Part shown: one piece after another, positions 48,197-60,259 of the stretch
Layout: each line of letters opens with the position of its first letter
Position numbering within the stretch: position 1 is the first letter of the stretch
From: Anaeramoeba flamelloides
Taxonomy: Eukaryota; Metamonada; Anaeramoebidae
Assembly (NCBI GenBank): GCA_027625915.1
Contig: JANTQA010000008.1
Location: 10,479,001-10,543,000 of the forward strand
Reading direction: 5' to 3'
DNA: 64,000 bases
Made by a program: the position numbers and the translations under genes
Notes under the pieces: generated by a model
What the model was told of the DNA's origin: nothing
Seen by the model: the letters and a program-made list of their open reading frames with translations, nothing else
Database searches by the model: none

Positions 48197-48756
48197 GGGT
48201 AACAACCCCCATAATTTGTAAAAAAGATTTTCTCGTGTAAAGTGTGGCCAATTATTAATTTGGTTCTTAGCTGATCGATCTTGTTCTTGGTACGGATTTT
48301 AATAGTGATTCAAAAATGACATTTTTTGACAATTTATTTTTAATTTTTTCGAAATCCGAATCAACGTGCAAGACATATATATATAGGCTGAAACTTAATA
48401 ATTATAAAAAAATGTGATTTGTTTGTTGTTGATTGAAATTTTAATATAATTTGGTTTTATTTGGAGTTTTTTTTTTAAAAAAAAAAATTCATTTAGGTAA
48501 TAGACTAAAAACTTATTCAAAATTTTCTTTGGTAACAGATAAATCATATTTTTATTCTTAACGATCAACCTATTAATCTTTGACTATATAGATCGTATTT
48601 CGGAAAAAAAAATAAATAAATTGTCAAAAATTCCCATTTTGAACCACTATTAAAATCCATACCAAGAACAAGATCGATCAGCTAAGAACCAAATTAACAA
48701 TTGGTAACACTATACATGAGATATTTTTTTTTTAAAAATTTAAGGGATTGTAAACC
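48197..48756. mobile_element. Fold-back element, TTAA family, copy 3
   Basis: A 560-bp palindromic element like those at 25 kb, with diverged arms of about 190 bases that share TTCTTAGCTGATCGATC and CTGATCGATCTTGTTCTTGG with each other. TTAA flanks both ends (48193-48196 and 48757-48760). The right end GGGATTGTAAACC is well kept; the left end has drifted. It lies 340 bases after the BRCT-WGR gene. Confidence 0.85.
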
Positions 48757-48760
48757 TTAA

Positions 48761-49567
48761 AATTTCATTCCAAAAAAAAAAAAAAAAAAAAGGGAAGTGA
48801 TATGTATTTTGCTTTATGAAAATTAATAGTGTCAATTGCTCTTGTAAAGGTGGTTTACAAACTCAATATTGAATAAATCGACAAAATTAAATTCAGAAAC
48901 AGTACGATTTTCATTTGTTACAAAAATGGTTTTTTAGATCAAACAAAGTCATTTATAAAAAAATAAAAAATTTCTTTTATTTAAATTGCTTTAAGTGACC
49001 TTATATTTTTTAACGTTAGTTCAGACTATTTTTATGTTTAAATATATTTGTTGGCCAAAAAGACTTTTGGTTCTTGAACTTTTTAATTTTTAAAATATAG
49101 TTTTGTTTAAAAAAAGTTTTTAATTGGGAAAAAAGGACTTTCTTCCCAAAATTCGAAATTTGCCTTGAAGGGGTTTAAAAACCAAAATATTCTTGTTTCA
49201 GGGGTTTTTCACTCTATGTTAAAATATTCTAGTGTTGAATGAAATGAAAAAAATATCCACGAGTATAAATCAGGACGTACACGTGATAAGAGCTAAAGCT
49301 CCTTTAAATAGATCTTGTTTTTTTCTCGAATTTATGTTAAATGTTTTTGGGAACTATAAATGTTTTTTTTTTTAATTTTAAATGGAATCCTTGTAGAAAA
49401 CCCCAAGCATGGTATATTTTCTCCTTTTTTTCAACACCCATTCTTATAATTTTCGTTTTTTTTTTATTGAGGTGTTTGGTTTCAGTTTGCACTGAGCATA
49501 AAATAAATACATTACTTTAATGTGCATTAATAACATGGATTATTTACAAATTAGCCAATGAATTATA
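48761..49567. other. AT-rich spacer, nothing recognised
   Basis: About 800 bases starting with a long A run. No supported gene. Confidence 0.5.
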
Positions 49568-49934
49568 AACACCATTTCACTCAAAGAGCCGATCCAAAAA
49601 ATGAAAAAGTCACTTTATTTTTAATAATCAACCAAACTTAGATTGTTTAGAAATATGAGAATATAATAAACTTCTTATTAGAGCCGATAGTCATAAAAGA
49701 AACCCATGAAAAAACTCTAAATTTCAAAAAAAAAAAAAAAAAGTTAAAACATTTTTTGGGCCCCATTCATTAGAATGTATCAGGTAAAATTCATCAATTT
49801 CTTTAGGAAATTAAAATTGTTGACAATAAGATTTTTCACTTGTAAGTGTATGAATTTTAAAAGAACATACAAAGCCTAACTTTTCTTAATGTTAATTTGG
49901 AATTTCGATTTGTTTTTTTTTTTCAAATTTAATG

Positions 49935-49976
<42 letters not shown>

Positions 49977-50125
49977 AAGCAAAACACAAAAAAAAATTTT
50001 TTTAGAAAAAGAGAAAAAATGATTTTGAACTAACAATTGAAATTTTAGTTTGAGGAGAATTATGAATAAAACTCATAGAATATATTCTATTTCTTCAATA
50101 GAACTAGGGTCCTTTGACAACAAAG

Positions 50126-50130
<5 letters not shown>
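49568..50130 (+). repeat. Left arm of a 4.8-kb inverted repeat
   Basis: It matches 53800-54365 in reverse complement over about 560 bases, including TTTTTAATAATCAACCAAAC, AAAGCCTAACTTTTCTTAA, a long A homopolymer, and GATTTTGAACTAA near the inner end. The arms are diverged but collinear. The inner end is interrupted by the (TA)n tract and element E copy 2. No coding capacity. Confidence 0.75.

Positions 50131-50157
<27 letters not shown>
50131..50157. repeat. (TA)n microsatellite, left flank of element E copy 2
   Basis: About 13 TA units ending exactly at the CCC that begins the element. Confidence 0.9.
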
Positions 50158-50162
<5 letters not shown>

Positions 50163-51658
50163 AGCACCCCAAATAACCTAAAAACATTTCAAACAAAATT
50201 TTTGATTTGAAATGTTATCAAGGGATAATAAGGTATAGAATTAATAAACAATTATCTTAGAAAGAAAATTTTATAATTAAAAATTGCATAGTTACTTAAA
50301 ATAAAAAAATAACTTGAAAAAAAATTTTCAACATTGGGAATTTTTTTTTGTTTTTTGTGATTTTATTATTTTTCCAAATTTTGTCAAAATAAATTTTTTT
50401 TTTTTTTTTTTTGAAAAGTTTGTCTAGACATCAAAAACCTCTTAGTTTTAATATTTAAAACACATCATACTTTACTGGAAATTTTTTTGGGTCCCTTTGC
50501 ACCCCAAAATTGCCTAAAATGCTTGATTAAATAATTTATTCATTATAAAAGTTATTATAACATCACATAGAAAATTTGTTTTATCTACTGATTACTATTC
50601 AATATCAATATCTATATTAGATTCTAAATAATTTAAAAAAAAAAAAAATATAAATTAAATTAGAAAAAAAATCAAATTTTTTTTTTCATTGCAAAAATTT
50701 TACCATTTTTTCAACAAGATTTTTTTTCAATTTTAAATGATTTGGCCAATAGTTCGAGTCAGTTTAATAATTGATTTTTTTTTTTATTTTTTACAATTTT
50801 TTAATTTTTGACTTTTTAAAATCTAGACATTAAATAAACAATATTGTTGAATTAGAGACCATATATCATAACTTATTTAACAAGATCTGGATTAATTTAT
50901 TAACGAAAAATCCAAATATCGCAAATATATTATTCAAATTTTTACTAATAACAAAATGCAATAAAAAAAATTTGGTTTTAGAGATTATTTTATTATATTG
51001 GAATAATATTTAAGAGTTATTTTTTATTTTATTTTAAATTTAGGTATAAATATTTTATCTATTAAAAAGTAATTTATATTTGTTTTATTCCAATTTAATA
51101 AATTGAAATTATTTTACATTTTTTTTTTTTTTTTTGATTTTCAATTATTATCTATTTCTTAAATAAAAGTTTTAGAAAATTAATAATATTGAAAATTTAA
51201 TTTTGGCCTAAAGAAATAAATTTCATTTTTCTCTTAATTGGGTATTTATTGAAATTTTTTCTAAAAAAAAAAAATTAAATTTCAAAGTAATTTATTTTTT
51301 TTATTTATTTTTTTTATCATAAAATTAGAAAAAATTTTTTTGGTGGCTATTATTAATAAATTAACGTGTTGAGTTTTGAATTACTATTAATGTAATAAAA
51401 TTTCTGATTTAAAAAAATAAAATAAAAATAAAAATCTTTAAAAAAAAAGTAAAAATGAATAATTATTTTTTTTTTCCAATTTCAAAAAAAATATCAATAA
51501 CTTAACTACTTTATCTTTGAACTATTTTGACTTTTTATTATAATTCAAATCTGGATTAAAGATAAATAAGAAAATTAATATATTAGTAGATCAATATCAT
51601 TTTAAATCTAATTTTAAAAATTTGAAGAAATTTAGGCAAATCTGGGGTGCTAAGTGCG
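50158..51658 (-). mobile_element. Repeat element E, copy 2 (inverted relative to copy 1)
   Basis: A 1.5-kb non-coding element related along its whole length to 1860-3776 on the other strand. Its ends are CCCTTAGCACCCCAAAT and the inverse of CGCACTTAGCACCCCAGAT, both followed by CCTAAA, giving clear short terminal inverted repeats. (TA)n tracts lie on both sides. A third, internal copy of the end motif (TTTGCACCCCAAAATTGCC near 50496) suggests a subterminal repeat or an older composite. Neither nested MITE of copy 1 is present. It sits at the inner edge of the left arm of the 4.8-kb inverted repeat. Confidence 0.75.
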
Positions 51659-51706
51659 ATATATATATATATATATATCACGCGCGCGAACGTGTGTGTA
51701 TGTGTT
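51659..51706. repeat. (TA)n then (CG)n/(TG)n mixed microsatellite
   Basis: The right flank of element E copy 2: about ten TA units, then CACGCGCGCG, then GTGTGTGTATGTG. Alternating purine-pyrimidine over about 45 bases; a CG run is striking in this background. Confidence 0.85.
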
Positions 51707-53469
51707 TTAATAAAACAGAATAATGTATTTTTTTAAAACAATTAATTTTAATCCATTTAAATATCTAAGTTGAATTAAATTTTTTTAAAGGGAACTCTCA
51801 ATTCACACTTTTCGTTCAAAAAACCCCCATAAAATTTTTCTGAAAAATAAAAAAAAAATAAAAATATTTTCAAACTTTTATAATTTTTTAGTTACTTAAA
51901 GGATTAGTGTAACCATAGATTTCTCTATAATCAAAGAATGTTGTAATTGGGTGTAAATGATATTAGTACGCCATGGCTCAAATATTTCTAAAAAATCTAT
52001 TATAAATCTTATTGCACAATAAATTATTACCTTTTTTACTAAGGATCACTATTAAAAAGTTTCATTTTGAAAATTTTTTTTTTAATTCCTTTTCCAAATC
52101 TAAAAATAGAAACCCAAAATAAAGTATTGTGGTATTTAATAATTTAGATTTAGAACTCCCAAAAGTAACTATTTCAATAATTTTTTAATTTCAAAGATTA
52201 ACTCAATAATAATCAACTTAAAAGCACAAAGACTTGTTAATTTGGTTTCATTTTGATAAAGATAATTGTAACATCAATATATTTTCATGATTTGAGAAAT
52301 AATTTGTCCAAAAAATTTATTTGTTAATTATGTAATTTTCAAAAAACGAATTTTTTAGCTATTAATCTACATTTCGCCACAAATTTAAGATAGATATTTT
52401 ATTACTTTGTAGTCTGAATATTGATAATTCAATCCTTTAAATTTGTGTTATCGAAAAATGCAGTTTTTCTTCTGAAATTTTTGGGTTTTTTACTAAAACA
52501 TAGATCATTTTTAATTGATGAGGATCAATAAATATTACTACTTAACTAATCGATTTTTTAGAGGCATTTGAACCATGTAGCACTAATGCGGTTAAACTCA
52601 ATAACAGCACACTTTGATCCTTGGCTTCTCCTTGGTAGAAGCTAATCCCTTAAAAACAAATTAATTCAAAGATCTTCAAAAAGACTTGAATTAGCTTGTT
52701 TTTCTTGGAAATTCAAACAAATCAAGGAAATAATTTTCTTTTTTGAAAAAGCTAAATTTTCATTTATTTTTTTTTTTTGAAAAAATACAACTCTTTTTTT
52801 TTTTTATGTACCAAGTGGAACGCATCCAACCAAATGAAAAATGAATAAAACAAAGGTTGAAATTTGAATAAGATATATATGAGTTTTGAAAATTTATTTC
52901 ATTTTTTTTTATTCTTTTATTCAACCAAAAAAAAAAAAAAAAAAAGATAAAATATTACTACAACCTATCATATAAGTTAAGAATGGTTTTATTTTCAAGA
53001 TGTATTTGTAATTTTTAAAAACCACTTAGTAATAAACAATTTTAATACTAAATATCTTTAATGAAAATGAGTACCAAATACCCGATTTCTATTAAATATT
53101 TCATTTTTTGAAAGAAAATTTTAAATCAATAAAAAAAAAAAAAAATTCTATTTATCCAGTCTTACTCTAAACCAAATAACACGTTTTCCTTTATAATTTG
53201 AAATTAAAAAGATTTTTTTCTAAAAAATTATCCCAAAAACAATAAAAACCCACCGAAGTTTTGAAAAAATGTAGTATCCAATACTATTTGGTTTTATAAC
53301 AACAAATCTATTTTGTTTAAATCTCTTATCATCAAAAAAACAGAGCATCTAAACTTTTTTAACTTTTTTAAATTCAAATTTCAACAATTGTCTCTTCTTT
53401 CAAAAACATATTAATAGTTTTATTATGATGTTTTTACAATAAGTAAAAAAAGGTTTCAGTTTATTATCA

Positions 53470-53504
<35 letters not shown>

Positions 53505-53799
53505 GGGGGAGGTGAATTTTACTTTATTAAATCTGTCGTGGGTGAAATTAAGAAAAGTTTGATGTAACTAAATTCTACAATCCAGTTTAATCTTTCTCTA
53601 AAATAAATATATTATGAGTTTGGTGAAAGGGTTTAAAATAATATTGAATTGTGTCTTTTATCTCTTGATATCCAGAAGTACTATTAATTTCAAAATTTAG
53701 GAATTTTGAAATTTTGAATGATCTAAAAAAATAATTATAAGTTGTAAATTGTTACTGAAACCCAAAACTCAGCCATTTTTGATATTAGTGTTGCTTTTA
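51707..53799. other. Interior of the 4.8-kb inverted repeat, no gene
   Basis: About 2.1 kb of AT-rich sequence with long T runs (for example 53471-53503). A segment at 52560-52640 is GC-richer and contains a short hairpin (GGCTTCT..AGAAGCT); its nature is unknown. Confidence 0.4.
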
Positions 53800-53951
53800 A
53801 AGTGTTTTGATTAGTAACTAAACATTATTTCAGCCAAAGGTAATAAGTAATATTGAAGAAATGAAATACATTCAATGGGTTTAATTCATTATTCTTCGCA
53901 AAACTAAAATTTCAATTTTTAGTTCAAAATCATTTTTTCTCATTTTAGTAA

Positions 53952-54010
<59 letters not shown>

Positions 54011-54365
54011 ATTTGAAAAAATATTTAAATGTTTGAAACTCCTATATATAATTAAGAAAAGTTAGGCTTTGTATGTTCATTTAAAATTCTTAAATTTACA
54101 AATGAAAAATCTTATTGTCAACAATTTTAACTTCCTGGGAAATTGTGAATTTTACACGATACTTCCATGAAAAAGACCCAAAAATTTTTTTAACATTTTT
54201 TTTTTTGAAATTTATGGTTTGTTCAGGCTTTTATTTTATGACTATCGGCTCTAGTAAGAAGTTTTCTTATTTTTCGTATTACTAAACAATCAGAGTTTGG
54301 TTGATTATTAAAAATAAAGTAACTTTTTCATTTTTGGCTGTTTCCTTTTGGGTGAAATGAAGTTT
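53800..54365 (-). repeat. Right arm of the 4.8-kb inverted repeat
   Basis: Reverse complement of 49568-50130, with matching order of landmarks: the GTTTAGTTACTA side at the inner end, a T run of about 50 at 53952-54003, AAGAAAAGTTAGGCTTTGTA, CTATCGGCTCTA, and GGGTGAAATGAAG at the outer edge. Where the arms end outward, CATTTCAC and GTGAAATG, could be terminal repeats of a large non-autonomous element. Confidence 0.75.
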
Positions 54366-55268
54366 AGATCGCAGCTGTATTAGAAGAAAAAGGTTTGGAA
54401 CTGGGCAAAAAATCAACTGATAATAAAGAATTTGATCATTTTTCAAATTTCAAATCCCTAAATTTTGAAATTAATTAGTTCTTATGCATACCAAGTTATA
54501 AAGTCAATAATTTAGCAGCGTTTTGATATGTATAGCATTTGTAGTGATTTTATTTTCAATGACACTAAGCAAGATAACCAAAATTTAGCATGATCTCTAT
54601 AATTAATTTATTCAAAAATCAGAGAAAGGTGTTGTTAGGGGGCAAAAACGTTTTTAAAAAAAAGTATGCTTTTTTAAATTTTGATTTTTTAGAAATTACA
54701 GTCTATTCAAAAATTTTCTTTGAAAGTTTCTTAAGGGACGAGTCTCTATTATTTTTTTTTTGACCAATTTCAAAATAAGGATTCCTTATCTAGAAATAAG
54801 TTTAATTTTGAAAATAAACAGGATATTTCAATACCAAGTAATTGGTAAAAAAATTCTCGATCTCTATTAAATTTTGGTAAAAAAATTTCATAGAGACTAG
54901 TACCTTAAAAAAAGAAATTGAAAATGAAGTGAAAATTTTTTCCGATTTTTAATTTGAAAACCTGTAAAGCAAAAAATGATCAAAAAATGTAAAATTGGTC
55001 GAAAAATAATAAAAAACAATTTATTTCTAATTTTTTGGAGGTTTGTTATCAAAAAAATTTCAACAACAAAAGGAATATATTTAACAAAGATAAAAAAAAA
55101 AAACAACAAACAAAAAATGTGCATTGAATTTTGTTTTTTTTGCTTTAAAATTGAAATTTTTCCTTTCATTATTTATATATTAATCTTTGTTTTTTTTTTC
55201 AAATCAAAGAAAAAAAATAAAAAAACAAAAAAAGAGTGTTGATTAATAACAATAAAATAGCAAGGGTT
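54366..55268. other. AT-rich spacer, nothing recognised
   Basis: About 900 bases 3' of the bZIP gene. Overlapping frames of about 90 codons on opposite strands (54897-55242) are Lys/Phe/Ile-rich and look like chance. Confidence 0.45.
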
Positions 55269-55565
55269 TTAGTTATACTGTTTCTCTTCAAGTGGGAAAT
55301 CGATATCTGACATACAATTTTCTGGCATTTTTGATGAAGAAACATTTTTATAAACGAGCGACATCATTTTGTTCATAAAACCTTGGAAATAATCCAGTTG
55401 CTCAGATAAGGTATTGATTTCTGATTTTAGTGCGCTTTCTTTGATTCGAAACCCTGTATTTTCGCTTTCAAGTTCTTCAACACGCCCCTCTAGTGTGTTC
55501 ATGTATTCCTTTTGTTTTGTTCGGTAGTTTTTGCATTGCTTTTTTGTTTGATTTCTTTTGCTCAT
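55269..55565 (-). CDS. Small bZIP transcription-factor-like protein (98 aa)
   Basis: Probably a dimeric DNA-binding protein or a dimerising partner. From the ATG, residues 3-17 form a basic region, followed directly by an amphipathic leucine zipper with heptad positions Leu25, Leu32, Phe39, Leu46 and Leu53, and a segment EYMNTLEGRVEELESEN typical of bZIP proteins. Aligned on the spacing to the first zipper Leu, the invariant Asn of the basic region is Thr7, and the Ala-Ala pair is Gln10-Cys11, while the invariant Arg is kept as Arg15. Loss of the Asn may alter or weaken DNA binding. The C-terminal 40 residues are Met/Ser-rich with no known domain. There is no activation domain; an upstream exon may be missing from this model. 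It has visibly better codon complexity than its flanks. Confidence 0.82.
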   Translation of the reverse strand: MSKRNQTKKQCKNYRTKQKEYMNTLEGRVEELESENTGFRIKESALKSEINTLSEQLDYFQGFMNKMMSLVYKNVSSSKMPENCMSDIDFPLEEKQYN

Positions 55566-57327
55566 TAAATGTTGTGGTGTGGTGTAGTGGTAGTTTTTTT
55601 TTTAAAAAAAAAAAAAAAGTAAAGAATAAATAATAAAAGTACAAAATGAAAAAAATGATTTCGAATTTTGTGAATATTTTCAAAATGAATCAAATAGTTT
55701 CAAAAAAAGGAAGAAAAGATTTCTTTTTATGATAATTTCACAATCTCTTAGAATTGTGCCTTATAAACCCTTTCGAACTTTGTTTTAATCTTTATGAATG
55801 GTTGAAGATTATGCCTTATTGTTTTTTTTTATTGCATTCCAAAAGTTTAATTGAAAAAATAAGTCACTCGACCTGATCGAATTTGATTCTTTGGTATTTT
55901 AACACTGAAATTCTTTTTGTTTAAAAAAGTTTGCCTTTTTATATTTTGATCGATGAAATCAATTTTTGTGTTTTTTTTTGTCTCAATTATTAAAAAAATT
56001 GTAAAAATGATACCGATGATTTCAAACTTTTTTGTTCTTTAAATTGCAATACTATCGACTGTGGTTTCTCTTCAAGTTGAAAAGTGGAGTTGATTTTTAA
56101 AAAATTAAGAAAAAATTAAATGTGATTTTCAAAGTTACTTTTCATCAAAGTTGTTCAAAATTTGGTGTTGGCTAATTATACACACTTCCAAAGATCTGAA
56201 ATCTTTTATTTTTGAGACAAAAATAATATTTACATTTAACTTTAGATTGTCTGAATTTTTTATTGTGAATTACAATTTAAATAAATTTATCTCTTCAAAC
56301 AAACAAGACGTTGTCTTGACCCAATTTTGTCTGTTGTGGTTATCACTTTACTACAGTAAACAAAAAAACTATTCAAATCTAAATATCAAAAAGAATTTTT
56401 GACAAAAACAACCTCATCAATCATATTTCAACCTATCTTCAAATTAACCAAATTATCAAAGAAAGCACCTGAGTGTGTTTTTGTTGTTTTTTGGAGAACA
56501 AGCCCCATCTTTGTTAAACAATAATAGGAATTAAACTTTTTTTCATCAATAAAACAAGTTATAAAAAATATGAGGAAAATTTAAACTCTTCATAATATTC
56601 AATTGAATTGACATTTTGTTTTCACCCTTTAAAATCGAACACTTTTATTATTTCTTTTGATACTTCTTTTCTTCTTGTATATTCAAAGCATAAAAGAAAA
56701 GATGTCGACATTAATTCTGTGGTTCAAAGTATTTCCTTTCAAACATAAATTTGAAACTGATTTTGAGAACCACTACTTGTCCAAAGTATCCAATTTTGAG
56801 ATAATAAAACCACTTTTACTAATACTGGTCCTTGAATAAATAATAGGAAAGAATTTTCACTTTCTTTTCCCTATTTAATATTTATAAATACTATCTTCCG
56901 ATAAGTAGGTTGTTGTTTGTGTTTCTATTTGAAAAAAAAATAAAATGTAATTGTTCAAAGAAGCAAGTTAATATTTAAAAAAATTTTTTTTAACAGGAAA
57001 TTGAAAATGAAGTGAAAATTTTTTCCCTTTTATAATTCAAATACCAGTATCTATATTAGAAATCTAAAGGGAGCAAAAGTGCAGTTGATTACAGTACTAT
57101 GACTTTTCACTACACTTTTAGATCATATATAGGGTGCACAAAATAAATAAAATAAGGAACAAAAAAAATCATAAAAACACAAAAAAATATTTGTTACAAA
57201 ATAACACACGTCATTTTTTTTTCCAATTCAAACAATTGCCTTAAAAAAAAATTATACAGTATGTGAGTATATAAGTGCTGGGTTTTTAATTTGTGTTTTG
57301 GAAAATTGTTTGTTTTGTTTTTGTATA
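55566..57327. other. Upstream region of the bZIP gene and AT-rich spacer
   Basis: The first 200 bases would hold the bZIP promoter; no motif is supportable. Frames at 56151-56402 and 56657-56839 have no recognisable features. Confidence 0.4.
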
Positions 57328-57773
57328 CAGCCGTTCCAATGCTACCATAAAATTTTAAATAAAACACAATTGAGTTTGCTATTCTTATTTTCTATTTTCA
57401 AAAAATTCAGAAATAATATTTATTATTCAAAAAAAAATTTCAAATAAATGAACTATTATTCTAAATTTAGGTACACCAAAAAAAAAATTTGAAGATTCTT
57501 GAAGCACTTCAAAATATTGTTAAAAAAAGGTAAATTTTTAAAGATCAGTAAATATAGATATTTTTAAGCTGTTTTGGAATGATATTTTCCAAGTTTCATG
57601 GGATCTTGAATTGTTTTTTTTTTTGATGTTTCAAAAATTTGAAATATAGCTCATTTATTGAAATTTTTTTTGGAATAATAACCATTATTTCGGAATTTTT
57701 TGAAAATGGAAAATAAATATAGAAAACTCAATTGTGTTTTATTTAAATTTTTATGGTAGACTTGGAAAGACTG
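57328..57773. mobile_element. Palindromic element, about 446 bp, TA-flanked
   Basis: Ends CAGCCGTTCCAA and its partner TTGGAAAGACTG, with TA next to both (57326-57327 and 57774-57775). Arms of about 145 bases share TTTAAATAAAACACAATTGA and TTTTCAAAAAATTC. The terminal CAGTC plus TTCCA resembles family M, but the interior differs, so it may be a distant relative using the same transposase. No coding capacity. Confidence 0.85.
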
Positions 57774-59114
57774 TATAATTGTTTTTTTTTTTTTAAAGAG
57801 TGTTTTTTTGTTTTGACTGTTGTTTGTAATAAAATTTTGTTTTTCCTTAAAAATACATCTCAATAAAAAGCCGTATTTTCCAAATTAAACAGTATTTACA
57901 ATAGTGGATTTTACCAAACCATTGTTGCACAACCATCCAACTCCAGCCACCCTAATTTTGAACTTAGCCAATCAAACTTAAACAAACTTGTCACCAAAAT
58001 CCACAACCACCAAATCTTTCTGTTTGATCTAAAAAAAAAAAACTAACAAAAAAAAGACAAAGATTGTTCTGAAAAATTGTTTTGTATCAATCTAATTCTG
58101 CAAAACGATTTTAAAAATAATCAAGGTTAAGAAAAAGATATAAAAAGATTTCACTTTATTATCAATTTATACCTTTAACCATTAACCTTAAAATTGTCTC
58201 TTGCAATTGGTGAACTTTATTGATTTATTCCTCGGGCTTTTTTTGTGATATATATATATTGAACCAACCAAGAATCCTAGATGAGGCAATACATCCGAAT
58301 CGGAAAATAACTTCATCAGCTGAAATTTTATACCATTAAATTCTAAAAGAACATTAGACCAAATCATTCAAGAATTAATCTTCTATACAAATTTTTTGTA
58401 ATAATGAGAGGAAATTAGATCTCTATAAATATCAATTTTCATAGATTACAAAAAGATCTTTAGGGTTTTTTAGTTAATTAGAAGATAAAATAATTTTGGG
58501 GATCTTTGAAAAAAATAATTTTGATTATATCTTGAAGAATAACTAATATTATTGTTTATCATTCTTCCTTTTAAAAAATAAATCCAGTTTTTAAAACTTT
58601 TAATTTCAATAACAATTAAAAAACTCAAAACACTATTGAACAATTTTTGAAACAACAATTAAAAACGAAAAAATTCCAAAAAAACATTAAAAAGTTTTAA
58701 AAAAAATATTTATTGAAGTGAACATGATTATTTCACAAACGCATGCTTAATATCCTGTAATTAATACTTATAAATATATATATATTTTTAAATAATTAAT
58801 TCAAAAATTAGAGTTTTCTTTTAGAAGTGTATGGGATATAAACTTTTTATTGATTCAAATTTGACAATTATTCCGGATTCTTATTCACCCCATACACGAA
58901 ATACAAAAAAAAAACAAACAAACAAATAAACAGAGAGTACATATTATATCAATTGTTTTCACAATTCTATATTGTAAAAGAAAAGAACAAAAAAAAAGTT
59001 GATATTTTCACCGATTTATTCAAGAATCTAATAAAAAACTAATTTTTTTTATATTTTTATTTTTCTTGTTCCTATACGTGATATAATCCACCAATCCAAA
59101 TAAATTATGGTTCC
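57774..59114. other. AT-rich spacer, nothing recognised
   Basis: About 1.3 kb. A short C-rich stretch near 57930-58020 is the only compositional feature. No gene is supported. Confidence 0.45.
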
Positions 59115-59591
59115 AATCGATTTTGGAAGTAAAGGTCTGGTTATTTTCAGTAAAATTTAAATTATTCGGAATGACATTTGTTCATAGTTTGTCTAATTTA
59201 TCAATTTTTAATAAATTTATTGTTTAATTCCTATTATAAAAATTTTCTTAAAGATATACTCGATTTTTTGAGTTAATTGTTTCAAATTTGATCCGCTATT
59301 TTTAGGATTTCTTTTTAAATAATAGAACTATAAGAAACCAATACCATATTGATTTAGGGTTTATTAAAGTTCTATTATATAAAAAGAAATTCTAAAAATG
59401 AAGAATGAAATTTGAAACAATTAACTCAAAAAATCGAGTATATCTTTAAGAAAATTTTTATAATAGGAATTAAACAATAAATTTATTAAAAATTGATAAA
59501 TTAGACAAACTATGAACAAATGTCATTCCGAATAATTTAAATTTTACTGAAAATAACCAGACTTTTACTTCCAAAATTGATTTGAACTTAG
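59115..59591. mobile_element. Fold-back element with nearly identical arms, about 477 bp
   Basis: Arms of about 220 bases (59115-59337 and 59364-59591) are almost perfect reverse complements around a spacer of about 26 bases. Outer ends read AATCGATTTTGGAAGTAAA and AATCAATTTTGGAAGTAAA. Weaker inverted similarity seems to extend outward to about 59045 and 59650. The near identity of the arms suggests a recent origin or correction between the arms. Single-stranded copies would form a very stable hairpin. Confidence 0.85.
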
Positions 59592-60259
59592 GTATACTAT
59601 TTGGTAGTAGATTGGATGTTGCCTTGGTACAAGAATAAAAAAAAAGTACGGATAACATTTTGAAACACAGATTATAGTCGTTGGGCACACATTATTTTGA
59701 TCACTGTATTAAAAATAGAACTTAAAGAAAGTATTATTCGAGTTACTTATTGTTGATTTCAATTTCTTTGATCATTAAGTGTTTATGTATAATCTAAAAA
59801 AGACATACAACTTTTATTTTGATGTATTAATATAACTTTTCCATAATCGTTATAATTAAAACAGCAAAATGATATTTTTTCATATTTAGGCGACCTTATA
59901 ATTTTAAAAAAATTCAAACAAACATTCAAGAAAAGTTGTTTTGTTAATTAGGTGAAACAACTCAAGTACCCCCTTTCAAGAACACAAAGTGAAGAATACA
60001 TTACTGTTCTTTTCAAATTACTAAATGAAAATTTTTATTTCTATTTCCAAAATGAAACACTTAATTATTACAGTTCAAATCAAATGAATTGAGTAAAAAC
60101 CTAATCTTAGAGTACCAAGAAATTTCATTTATTATCTAAAAATAACATTTCTAACAGATAATGTCAAGATCTTGGGATTTTCTTCCAACTTAATAACTAG
60201 AAAAATATTTTGTGATGTGAACTAAAAAATTTCCATTTTTTAATTGCAAAATAACAGTA
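59592..60259. other. AT-rich spacer, nothing recognised
   Basis: About 670 bases between two fold-back elements, with no supported gene. Confidence 0.5.

Noticed and set aside
54976-55242. 88-codon plus-strand frame next to the bZIP gene
   Set aside because: Lys/Phe/Ile-rich product with an equally long frame on the opposite strand, as expected for AT-rich spacer.
59470-59688. 72-codon minus-strand frame
   Set aside because: It lies mostly in the arm of a fold-back element, has no recognisable features, and is not mirrored as an open frame by the other arm.
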